Of a stretch of 64,000 bases of DNA, positions 37,681 to 45,271 are shown piece after piece. Under the pieces are notes generated by a model. The model was not told the DNA's origin. It made no database searches and saw only the letters and a program-made list of their open reading frames with translations. A program made the position numbers and the translations under genes. How positions within the stretch are numbered: position 1 is the stretch's first letter; every line of letters starts with the position of its first letter. Source of the DNA: Winogradskyella undariae (GTDB lineage Bacteria > Bacteroidota > Bacteroidia > Flavobacteriales > Flavobacteriaceae); assembly GCF_013285155.1 (NCBI RefSeq), contig NZ_JABTEL010000008.1, positions 62,001-126,000 on the forward strand, read 5' to 3'.

Positions 37681-37974
37681 ATGGATAATTCTAAAAAAAC
37701 AGATGAGTTTTACGAAAAACTAAAATCTCAACTTTATGATACGGCTACTTGGCCATCGACATATTTATACAAATTCATTGTACTTACTAAAAGTCCAGGT
37801 GTTAATCATATAGATAGCTTATTTGACAACTTAGGTGCTGTAATTACCACTACAGAATCTAAGAACGGTAAATACACCAGTGTTTCTATAAATGTAAAAA
37901 TGAAAACTCCTGAAGCTGTTATTACTAAATATAAAGAAGTGACAGAAAATGTAGAAGGCGTAATTTCCTTATAA
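37681..37974 (+). CDS. DUF493 family protein
   Basis: 97 aa. FYEKLKSQLYDTATWPSTYLYKFIV and DNLGAVITTTESKNGKYTSVSINVKM fit the DUF493/YbeD small ACT-like fold, here without lipoate-related neighbours. Starts divergently from the ATPase gene. Probably a regulatory domain; the ligand is unknown. Confidence 0.85.
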   Translation: MDNSKKTDEFYEKLKSQLYDTATWPSTYLYKFIVLTKSPGVNHIDSLFDNLGAVITTTESKNGKYTSVSINVKMKTPEAVITKYKEVTENVEGVISL

Positions 37975-38071
37975 TATTTCTTTTAAGCTTATTATTTTTT
38001 TGTACTTTGCAACCAAACCTAGAAGACTACGGGTTTAAATTTATACACTACACTTTTTACATTTTATAATT

Positions 38072-38734
38072 TTGATTGACGATTTAGAATACAACACAGA
38101 GCGCGAGCATTTAATTATTCCAGAGTATGGACGTCATCTACAAAAGATGATTAATCATGCTAAATCTCGCGAAACGAAAGAAGAACGTAATAAATTGGCG
38201 AAAGCGATAATTTCTGTCATGGGAAATATACAGCCACATTTAAGGGATGTTCCAGATTTTCAGCATAAATTATGGGATCAATTGTTTATCATGGCTGACT
38301 TTGAAATTGACGTTGATGCACCTTATGGTGAACCTTCAAAAGAAGTTATTTTAGCTAAGCCAGAACCTTTAAAGTATCCTCAAAATTATCCAAAATATCG
38401 TTTCTACGGAAATAATATAAAAACGATGATTGATGTTGCTGTAAGTTGGGAAGATGGTGAGTTAAAGGAAGCTTTAATGTTCACGATTGCAAATCATATG
38501 AAAAAATGTTTCTTAAATTGGAATAAAGATACAGTTGAAGATGCTGTTATTTATAACCATTTATATGAGCTTTCTGAAGGTAAAATAAACTTAAAAGAGA
38601 GTGAAGAAGATTTAAGCGATTCTACAAGTTTAATGCGTACCAAATCTAAATATGGTAGCAAAAGCAACACTAACAAAAAGACCAATAGTACTACAAGTAA
38701 GAAAAAATATACTAATAACAGAAAACGTTACTAA
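38072..38734 (+). CDS. DUF4290 family protein
   Basis: 220 aa with a TTG start giving MIDDLEYNTEREHLIIPEYGRHLQKMI, the typical family N-terminus; no ATG is available in a suitable place. Core: KAIISVMGNIQPHLRDVPDFQHKLWDQLFIM, DAPYG, YPKYRFYGNNIKTMI, MFTIANHMKKCFLNWNKDTV. The C-terminal 40 residues are Ser/Thr/Lys/Asn-rich and disordered. Bacteroidota-specific family of unknown role that almost always precedes murA, as here (6 nt gap). A partial promoter (TACTTTG near 38003) lies upstream. Confidence 0.92.
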   Translation: MIDDLEYNTEREHLIIPEYGRHLQKMINHAKSRETKEERNKLAKAIISVMGNIQPHLRDVPDFQHKLWDQLFIMADFEIDVDAPYGEPSKEVILAKPEPLKYPQNYPKYRFYGNNIKTMIDVAVSWEDGELKEALMFTIANHMKKCFLNWNKDTVEDAVIYNHLYELSEGKINLKESEEDLSDSTSLMRTKSKYGSKSNTNKKTNSTTSKKKYTNNRKRY

Positions 38735-38740
38735 TAACGC

Positions 38741-40057
38741 ATGAGTACATTTAAAATTGAAGGAGGTCACCAACTTAAAGGTAAAATTCAACCTCAAGGA
38801 GCCAAAAATGAAGCTTTACAAATCTTATGTGCAGTGCTTTTAACTGCAGAAGAAATTAAGATAGATAACATTCCTGATATTATTGATGTTAATAAACTGA
38901 TTGCTTTATTAAAAAAGTTAGGTGTAAAAATCAATAAACTAGACAAAGGATCTTATACATTTAAAGCAGATGAGGTTAATCTAAAATATTTAGAGTCAGC
39001 CGAATTTAAAGAAGACGGAAAAGGTTTAAGAGGTTCTATAATGATTGTAGGTCCTTTATTAGCTCGTTTTGGTAAAGGATATATTCCAAAACCAGGAGGT
39101 GATAAAATAGGTCGTCGTCGTTTAGATACTCATTTTGAAGGATTCATTAATCTTGGAGCAAAATTTCGCTACAACAAAGAAGATTTATTCTATGGTGTAG
39201 AGGCAGATAAGCTTAAAGGGACTTACATGCTTTTAGACGAAGCATCTGTTACAGGAACTGCAAATATTGTTATGGCTGCAGTTTTAGCTGAAGGAATTAC
39301 AACAATTTATAATGCGGCTTGCGAACCTTATTTACAACAACTTTGTAAAATGTTGAATCGTATGGGGGCCAAAATTTCAGGTGTTGGTTCTAATCTTTTA
39401 ACCATTGAAGGTGTTGATCGTCTTGGTGGTACAGAGCATAGAATGTTGCCAGATATGATTGAGATTGGTAGCTGGATTGGTTTAGCTGCAATGACAAAAA
39501 GTGAATTAACAATTACTAACGTAAGTTGGGACGATTTAGGTGTAATACCAAGTATTTTTAGAAAAATAGGAATTACGGTTGAACGTCGAGGTGATGATAT
39601 TCATATCCCAGCACATACAGATGGTTATGAAGTTCAAAGTTATATAGATGGTTCTATATTAACTATTTCAGATGCACCATGGCCAGGATTTACGCCAGAT
39701 TTGTTAAGTATTGTATTAACGGTTTTGACGCAAGCAAGAGGAAGTGCTATTGTACACCAAAAAATGTTTGAAAGTCGTTTGTTCTTTGTCGATAAATTAA
39801 TAGACATGGGAGCCAAAATCATACTTTGTGATCCGCATAGAGCAACAGTTATTGGTCATGATTTTAAGTCAACATTAAAAGCAACAACAATGACTTCTCC
39901 AGATATTAGAGCCGGAGTTTCTCTGTTAATTGCTGCATTATCTGCAAAAGGAACATCTATTATTCATAATATTGAACAAATTGATAGAGGTTACGAAAAT
40001 ATTGATGAGCGTTTAAGAGCTATTGGAGCGAGAATTGTACGTGAAGAAGGAAACTAG
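38741..40057 (+). CDS. murA: UDP-N-acetylglucosamine 1-carboxyvinyltransferase, Cys-to-Asp active site
   Basis: 438 aa, first committed step of peptidoglycan synthesis (PEP + UDP-GlcNAc). Family motifs GAKNEALQILCAVLLTAE (with Lys/Asn of the active site), GLRGSIMIVGPLLARFG, TGTANIVMAA, LPDMIEIGSWIG, PWPGFTPDLLS, RGYENID. In E. coli the loop GCTIG carries catalytic Cys115, the fosfomycin target; here the same loop reads PKPGGDKIGRRRLDTH, so position 121 is Asp. Such Asp enzymes (Mycobacterium, Chlamydia) are active but resist fosfomycin. Cotranscribed with DUF4290. Confidence 0.95.
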   Translation: MSTFKIEGGHQLKGKIQPQGAKNEALQILCAVLLTAEEIKIDNIPDIIDVNKLIALLKKLGVKINKLDKGSYTFKADEVNLKYLESAEFKEDGKGLRGSIMIVGPLLARFGKGYIPKPGGDKIGRRRLDTHFEGFINLGAKFRYNKEDLFYGVEADKLKGTYMLLDEASVTGTANIVMAAVLAEGITTIYNAACEPYLQQLCKMLNRMGAKISGVGSNLLTIEGVDRLGGTEHRMLPDMIEIGSWIGLAAMTKSELTITNVSWDDLGVIPSIFRKIGITVERRGDDIHIPAHTDGYEVQSYIDGSILTISDAPWPGFTPDLLSIVLTVLTQARGSAIVHQKMFESRLFFVDKLIDMGAKIILCDPHRATVIGHDFKSTLKATTMTSPDIRAGVSLLIAALSAKGTSIIHNIEQIDRGYENIDERLRAIGARIVREEGN

Positions 40058-40074
40058 AAAAAATATAAAATAAT

Positions 40075-40114
40075 AAAAAAGCTTCAGGTATCAACTTGAA
40101 GCTTTTTTTTTTTT
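40075..40114 (+). terminator. terminator after murA
   Basis: AAAAAAGCTTCA and TTGAAGCTTTTTT arms with a nine-base loop and a run of 12 T. Confidence 0.9.
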
Positions 40115-40134
40115 GCTTAGAATTGAAAAAATAA

Positions 40135-40165
40135 AAAAAGCTCTGAAACTAAACAGAGCTTTTAA
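40135..40165 (-). terminator. terminator of the photolyase operon
   Basis: Minus strand AAAAGCTCTG, loop, CAGAGCTTTTTTT. About 110 nt after the photolyase stop; it could also act on the plus strand. Confidence 0.75.
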
Positions 40166-40275
40166 AAATTGTTGTTTTATATTGTTATTTAGCTAAGACA
40201 TTTATTGTCTTATTTATAGAGGTAGTGAATTTATCATTTTTTAATGGAATAAAAAATTAAATAACCAAAAATATG

Positions 40276-41580
40276 TTAATTTAGTGCGGTTTTATAAGTT
40301 TTCAAGCATCGCTCTCTAGCTTCTTTGTGATCTACCATTGGCTGTGGATACGTTAGTTCTTGGTAATCTGGAACCCATTTTTTTAGATATTCATGCTTTT
40401 TATCAAATTTCTGAATTTGAGTTGTAGGATTAAAAATTCTAAAATAAGGAGCTGCATCTACACCACAACCAGCAACCCATTGCCAATTACCAACATTACT
40501 TGCCATATCATAATCGTGTAGCTTTTCTGCAAAATAGGCTTCTCCTAAACGCCAGTCCATTAATAAATGTTTACAAAGAAAACTACCAACAAGCATGCGT
40601 ATTCTGTTGTGCATAAAACCAGTTTCATTAAGTTGGCGCATCCCTGCATCTACTAAAGGATAACCGGTTTGTCCTTGGCACCACTTTTTAAATTCTTCTT
40701 CATTGTAACGCCATTCAATACGGTCGTATTTGGGTTTAAAAGCTTGGTTTACCGTATGTGGAAAATGCCAAAGTATTTGTGTAAAAAACTCACGCCAAAT
40801 AAGTTCTTGCCAAAATATTTCATTGGTTTCTGCAATGGCTTTTTTTACCATTTTTCGGATACTTACAGTTCCAAACCTTAAATGTGGACCTAATTTAGAC
40901 GTAGAATCTTTTGCTGGGAAATCTCTAGTTTCCTCGTAATTCTGAATTAAATGAGGTGTAACTTCAAACGGTTCTATCTTTTGGTTAGAGGTTTCAAATC
41001 CTATGTCTGATAAATTTAAATTAGGTAATTTATCATTTTTAATTAAACGATCTAAATAAGGATTGGTATCAAATATTTCTAAATCTATAGTTTTAAACTT
41101 CGCTTTCCATGTTTTCATATAAGGTGTGTAAACCAAATATGGATTGCCATCTTTTTTTACAACGTCATCTTTTTCAAAAATAACATGGTCCTTGTAAGTT
41201 TTAAATTCTATTCCTTGTTCGTCTAATAAGGATTTAATATGATTATCTCGCTCTTTTGCATAGGGTTCATAATCATGATTAGTATAGACTGTATTAATAT
41301 TATAATCTTTGATTAATTGCTTATGAATAGCTTCTGGTTTACCATGATAAAGCGCTAAACTGCTGCCATATTTATCTTGTAGAGTTTGTCTTATATTTTG
41401 AAGTGTTTCATAAATAAAAGTAACGCGAGCGTCATTTTTTGGCAAGTGATCTAGTATTTCTGAATCGAATATAAAAATAGGTAATACTGGTAAATCGCCT
41501 TTTAACGCTTCAAAAAAACCGTGATTATCGTCTAGTCTTAAGTCGCGTCTAAACCAAAAAATATTTACTTTTTTACTCAT
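40276..41580 (-). CDS. phr: deoxyribodipyrimidine photolyase (cryptochrome/photolyase family)
   Basis: 434 aa. N-terminal antenna domain begins [18 protein letters not shown]; the C-terminal FAD domain has [78 protein letters not shown] and FRIFNP. These motifs are those of class I CPD photolyases; light-driven repair of UV dimers in the cytoplasm. Last gene of a minus-strand run with SRPBCC, TspO and glutathione peroxidase genes, a cluster typical of light and oxidative stress response in flavobacteria. Confidence 0.94.
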   Translation of the reverse strand: [434 protein letters not shown]

Positions 41581-41607
41581 ATAAATTCCGCTTTATTAAT
41601 TGAATTT

Positions 41608-42075
41608 TTACCCTTCGTATTTACCAAACAATTCTTCTAATTTTTTGGTTCTATAATTAAATATTTCTTCTAATTTAGGTTTAACCAATATGGGATGAAC
41701 GAGTTGTCCTAAAATTCCCATAGGAACTTTGTAATCTATAATATCTTCCATTTCAACACCACCTTCAATTTCTTTAATAAAATGCTTATGATGCCAAAGC
41801 GCATAAGGTCCAAAACGTTGCTCGTCTACAAAATATTCATGGTCTTTAACATGTGTTATTTCTGTGACCCATTTTGTTTTAATTCCCAATACAGGCGTAA
41901 CTATATATTGAATAATTTGACCTGAAAACATAGGTCTATCTGCACCAGAAAGGATATGAAAGCCCATATAATCTGGAGTTATTGTTTTTAAGTTTTCTGG
42001 ACTTGAAAGAAATTCCCATGCCTGATCAACGGTGATTGGTAATTTTTGTTTTTTATGTAAGGTGTATATTTTCAT
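41608..42075 (-). CDS. SRPBCC family protein
   Basis: 155 aa from ATG at 42075 (MKIYTLHKKQKLPI); the frame could extend 10 residues upstream but ATG at 42075 matches family starts. ITVDQAWEFLSSPENLKTITP is the typical SRPBCC start, WVTEI, FVDEQRFGPYALWHHKHFIKEIEGGVEMEDIIDYKVP follow. Such proteins, sometimes called cell division inhibitor-like, sit beside photolyase genes in many flavobacteria. Ligand unknown. 27 nt upstream of photolyase. Confidence 0.85.
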   Translation of the reverse strand: MKIYTLHKKQKLPITVDQAWEFLSSPENLKTITPDYMGFHILSGADRPMFSGQIIQYIVTPVLGIKTKWVTEITHVKDHEYFVDEQRFGPYALWHHKHFIKEIEGGVEMEDIIDYKVPMGILGQLVHPILVKPKLEEIFNYRTKKLEELFGKYEG

Positions 42076-42131
42076 GGTAATTTTATTTAATGATACGCCT
42101 AACATCTGTTTAGTTAAACGATGTTTAGAGG

Positions 42132-42596
42132 CTAGTTATTAAAAAGAACATAACCATTTAGTGATGTTGCAATGCAAAGCCAAATGATATATGGAAGTAA
42201 TAAATATTTTATGTATCGTAGTTTGTCATCTCCAAAAGTGATAAATAAATAGATGATGACTAAGGTTAGTAAAATGATATTTATGAATGCAAATGTTGTT
42301 AAATGTTGGTTGAAAAAGAGGTAATTCCAACTCACATTTAAAAGTACTGCTATGGAGTAAATAGTCATAACAAATTTTGAATGTCTAATGGAAAATAAAA
42401 AGCTTAAATAAATTGAAAAACAAAGCATAATTAATGTCCAAGCCGCTCCAAAAACCCATCCAGGTGGCGTCCATGGTGCTTTATTGAGGTTAGAATACCA
42501 TTCTCCGGTAACTGCGTCTCCCATAAACCAACTGCCAAGAGCTAATCCGCCAAAATTGATAATTAAGAATAATAAAAAGCTATATATTTTTTTCAC
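42132..42596 (-). CDS. TspO/MBR family membrane protein
   Basis: 154 aa, five predicted membrane helices. Family motifs: GSWFMGDAVTGEWYSNLNKAPWTPPGWVFGAAWTLIMLCFSIYL, with the aromatic residues of the ligand pocket, and LNVSWNYLFFN. TspO binds porphyrins/cholesterol and in bacteria links to light, oxygen and stress. The GPx gene lies 6 nt upstream, so co-translation is likely. Confidence 0.92.
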   Translation of the reverse strand: MKKIYSFLLFLIINFGGLALGSWFMGDAVTGEWYSNLNKAPWTPPGWVFGAAWTLIMLCFSIYLSFLFSIRHSKFVMTIYSIAVLLNVSWNYLFFNQHLTTFAFINIILLTLVIIYLFITFGDDKLRYIKYLLLPYIIWLCIATSLNGYVLFNN

Positions 42597-42602
42597 AATA
42601 GT

Positions 42603-43088
42603 TTAATTTAGATATTTTGTAATTCGAGAACTCAAAGGGTTTGTGATAGAATAAAAATAATTTAAAAATTCACCTTTCTCGTCAATAAGATATTTTTGAA
42701 AATTCCATTTAACTGTAGAATTTTGCTTTCCGTTGCTATTTTTATCTGTTAACCATTTATAAAGCGGATGTTGATTTTTTCCTTTGACGTCAATTTTTTC
42801 AGTAATTAAAAAGGTAACACCATAATTAACTTTACAAAATTCTTGTATTTCACTTGCGTTTCCAGGTTCTTGTTTTCCAAACTGATTGCAAGGAGTACCT
42901 ATAATAACTAAGGAGTCTTTGTAGGTGTCTTGTAAGTTTTGTAAATCTTTGTATTGCGCTGTGAATCCACATTTAGACGCTACATTAACAAACAGTATTT
43001 TTTTGCCTTTAAATTGCTGTAAATTTATCGGAGTTCCTTGTAGACTGTTAATCTTTATATTGTATATGTTTTTTATTGCAGACGACAT
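42603..43088 (-). CDS. glutathione peroxidase family thiol peroxidase
   Basis: 161 aa. NVASKCGFTAQYKDLQ with peroxidatic Cys40, IGTPCNQFGKQEPG, and VKWNFQKYLIDEKG are the conserved boxes. Cys rather than selenocysteine, so it probably uses thioredoxin to reduce hydroperoxides. No signal peptide: cytoplasmic. First of four close genes leading to photolyase. Confidence 0.93.
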   Translation of the reverse strand: MSSAIKNIYNIKINSLQGTPINLQQFKGKKILFVNVASKCGFTAQYKDLQNLQDTYKDSLVIIGTPCNQFGKQEPGNASEIQEFCKVNYGVTFLITEKIDVKGKNQHPLYKWLTDKNSNGKQNSTVKWNFQKYLIDEKGEFLNYFYSITNPLSSRITKYLN

Positions 43089-43172
43089 ATGATTTTTATA
43101 TCTAGTATTATAAAGATAATTATTTTTGTATGCTGTAAGTAAGACTTTAACATAACACTAATTAAGAAAAAT

Positions 43173-43206
43173 GCGGTTGTTGGCAGATCATCATTTGTGC
43201 TAACAA
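43173..43206 (-). terminator. hairpin after the DUF6095 gene
   Basis: GTTGTTGGCA and TGCTAACAAC pair with one wobble around a 14-base loop, 4 nt past the DUF6095 stop. The T run is weak, so it may be a leaky terminator between murQ/DUF6095 and the peroxidase run. Confidence 0.4.
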
Positions 43207-43209
43207 CAA

Positions 43210-43449
43210 TTATTTCTTTTTCTTAAAGATACTATCTAATACGGTGTTAATTCCTAAAAATAAAAAAAGTATGGCTCCAATACAAAGTATAAAAGCAATG
43301 ATAAGCAATGGGATATAAAGTGGTTTTTCACTGTTGGATAGTGCTAAATGCAACAATGTTGGGCCGGCAAACATAAGACCTAAACAGATTGCTAATCGTT
43401 TTAAGCCTTTTGCTAAAATGTCTCTGTCTGTGCTATGATCTTCTTCCAT
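43210..43449 (-). CDS. DUF6095 family small membrane protein
   Basis: 79 aa with two membrane segments (about 18-37 and 46-70) after a short acidic N-terminus and before a Lys-rich tail. Pattern DILAKGLKRLAICLGLMFAGPTLLH fits the small Bacteroidota family DUF6095. Its start overlaps the end of murQ by 17 nt, so both are on one mRNA. Function unknown. Confidence 0.8.
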   Translation of the reverse strand: MEEDHSTDRDILAKGLKRLAICLGLMFAGPTLLHLALSNSEKPLYIPLLIIAFILCIGAILFLFLGINTVLDSIFKKKK

Positions 43450-44248
43450 GAGTAATGCTATCTCTAACGTTTTTATGTTGACTTAATAATGTGGATGCTT
43501 CTGATTCTGAAATGTTAAGTTCGTTCATTATCATTTGCTTAGCTCTATTAACTAACTTATCGTTACTAAGCTGCATATCTACCATTTTGTTTCCTTTTAC
43601 CTTTCCTAATTGTATCATTACTGTTGTAGTAATCATATTAAGAACAAGTTTTTGGGCCGTTCCTGCTTTCATTCTTGAACTTCCTGTTAAGAATTCTGGT
43701 CCTACAATAACTTCAATAGGAAATTGAGCTGTTAAAGATAAAGGACTGTTTTGGTTACATGTAATACAGCCTGTTATAATATTTTGTACGTTACATGTTT
43801 CTAAAGCACTAATAACATAAGGCGTGGTGCCTGAAGCTGCAATACCGATAACGACATCTTTTTCTGAAATTTGATATGTTTCTAAATCTTTCCAACCTTG
43901 AGTGGTTGAATCTTCTGCATTTTCTACTGCTTTTCTTATGGCTTTGTCTCCGCCAGCTATAATTCCTACAACTAAATCATGTGAAACTCCGAAAGTAGGA
44001 GGGCATTCTGAGGCATCTAAAATTCCTAAACGGCCGCTTGTACCAGCTCCCATATAGAAAAGACGACCTCCATCTTTTAATTTATTAACGATTTGAAAAA
44101 TAAGAGCTTCTATTTGTGGTAATGCTTTTTCTACGGCTAAAGGAACACTTTGATCTTCTTTATTTATAGAATTTATAATCTCGTTAATAGACATATTTTC
44201 GAGATTATTATAGTTTGAGTCTTGCTCTGTTGTTTTTATAAAATTCAT
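43433..44248 (-). CDS. murQ: N-acetylmuramic acid 6-phosphate etherase
   Basis: 271 aa. Contains the SIS-domain core GGRLFYMGAGTSGRLGILDASECPPTFG, TTQGWKDLETYQISEKDVVIGIAASGTTPYV and TGSSRMKAGTAQKLVLNMITT. It cleaves the lactyl ether of MurNAc-6-P during recycling of cell wall fragments. Genes for the MurNAc transporter or kinase are not in the window, though an anhydro-MurNAc kinase elsewhere is likely. Confidence 0.96.
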   Translation of the reverse strand: MNFIKTTEQDSNYNNLENMSINEIINSINKEDQSVPLAVEKALPQIEALIFQIVNKLKDGGRLFYMGAGTSGRLGILDASECPPTFGVSHDLVVGIIAGGDKAIRKAVENAEDSTTQGWKDLETYQISEKDVVIGIAASGTTPYVISALETCNVQNIITGCITCNQNSPLSLTAQFPIEVIVGPEFLTGSSRMKAGTAQKLVLNMITTTVMIQLGKVKGNKMVDMQLSNDKLVNRAKQMIMNELNISESEASTLLSQHKNVRDSITHGRRS

Positions 44249-44284
44249 GCCTTAAAGGTAAGAAATAATTTTGGCGGATAGGTT

Positions 44285-44439
44285 GCATTAGCGGTAGTAA
44301 CGGCATCCTTTTTACAAAATTTATAAAGTAATTAGTATTGCGATACAATCTATAAATAGGCGAACTATTTTTAATAGCGGCTAAGTAATTTGTAAAAAGA
44401 TATAGTGGATAACGCGACCCACCCTAAGGTGGGTAATGC
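44285..44439. repeat. REP-like long imperfect hairpin element (about 155 bp)
   Basis: Bounded by GCATTA and TAATGC. Left: GCATTAGCGGTAGTAACGG, then CATCCTTTTTACAAA; right: TTTGTAAAAAGATATAG, then TGGATAACGCGACCC, followed by the small palindrome ACCCACC-CTAA-GGTGGGT (44417-44434). CTTTTTACAAA and TTTGTAAAAAG are exact inverted copies with about 70 nt between. From memory, flavobacterial genomes contain many intergenic copies of a similar element; this window has only this one. It lies in the gap between murQ and the DUF4249 gene. Confidence 0.6.
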
Positions 44440-44452
44440 CCAAAAAAATAAT

Positions 44453-45268
44453 TTATTCTACAGTATAAATAACTTCATCTACTTCTGATAATCTGAAATA
44501 ACCATAAGGGTAATTATCAGGATTGGTTGTATTAACACAATTTCCACGAACTGTTGCGGGCTGCGTTTGAAAAGGTCCTCCGCCAGAATCTCCTCCTTGT
44601 TGTAGCAGAATGTACATGAAATTGTAAAACTGACTAGAGATGCCATAATTTCTTATGGTTACAATATCTCCGGATTCTAAATCTTCTTCTGTGTAAAAGC
44701 CGAAAATTTGATTACCATCTGTAAAAGTATCATCATTAACATTTAAGTCTGGAACGACTGGGATATCACTAATAAATTCAAATAAATAATAATTATCAAT
44801 TTCAGCAGGGTCGGTATAATAGGCTTTAAGCTCTATATCGTCACCCGAAAATCCTCCTTCATTATTTTGTTCTATATAATCTATAGGAACTACGTCTGTT
44901 AAAGTCTCGGTTGCAGTATAAGTTTCACCGTTGTAATTTATAGTTAAGGTATAAACGTCATCTATTGTTGGGATGAAAGTACTGTTATTGTAAATGCCTG
45001 TATTGTCTGTTTCTATAAAATTGAACGTGTTGCCAGAGGTGTCTGAAATCTGTATGGTTGCACCGTTTGCAGGAGGGACTGTTTCGTCGAAAAAAGGTGC
45101 TGACAAAGTTAGCTTTATACTTTGTTCGTTACCTGTGGTGCCTTTAAAATAGTTGATAGATGCTTCTATAACCAATCTAGGTTCTGCAGTATTTAAATCG
45201 ACGTCAATGACATCTTCGCAATTAGTAAAAAGGATTAAAATGAGACTTATATATAGTAATCTTTTCAT
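44453..45268 (-). CDS. DUF4249 domain lipoprotein
   Basis: 271 aa. Lipoprotein signal with Cys17 followed by acidic residues (CEDVIDVDLN), a DUF4249 hallmark, then beta-rich sequence (PRLVIEASI, GATIQISDTSGNTFNF, YTLTINYNGETYTATETL). Family proteins are encoded just after TonB-dependent receptors, as here: the TonB gene ends 3 nt upstream. They are probably surface lipoproteins that help the receptor bind its substrate, unknown in this case. Confidence 0.9.
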   Translation of the reverse strand: MKRLLYISLILILFTNCEDVIDVDLNTAEPRLVIEASINYFKGTTGNEQSIKLTLSAPFFDETVPPANGATIQISDTSGNTFNFIETDNTGIYNNSTFIPTIDDVYTLTINYNGETYTATETLTDVVPIDYIEQNNEGGFSGDDIELKAYYTDPAEIDNYYLFEFISDIPVVPDLNVNDDTFTDGNQIFGFYTEEDLESGDIVTIRNYGISSQFYNFMYILLQQGGDSGGGPFQTQPATVRGNCVNTTNPDNYPYGYFRLSEVDEVIYTVE

Positions 45269-45271
45269 GAT

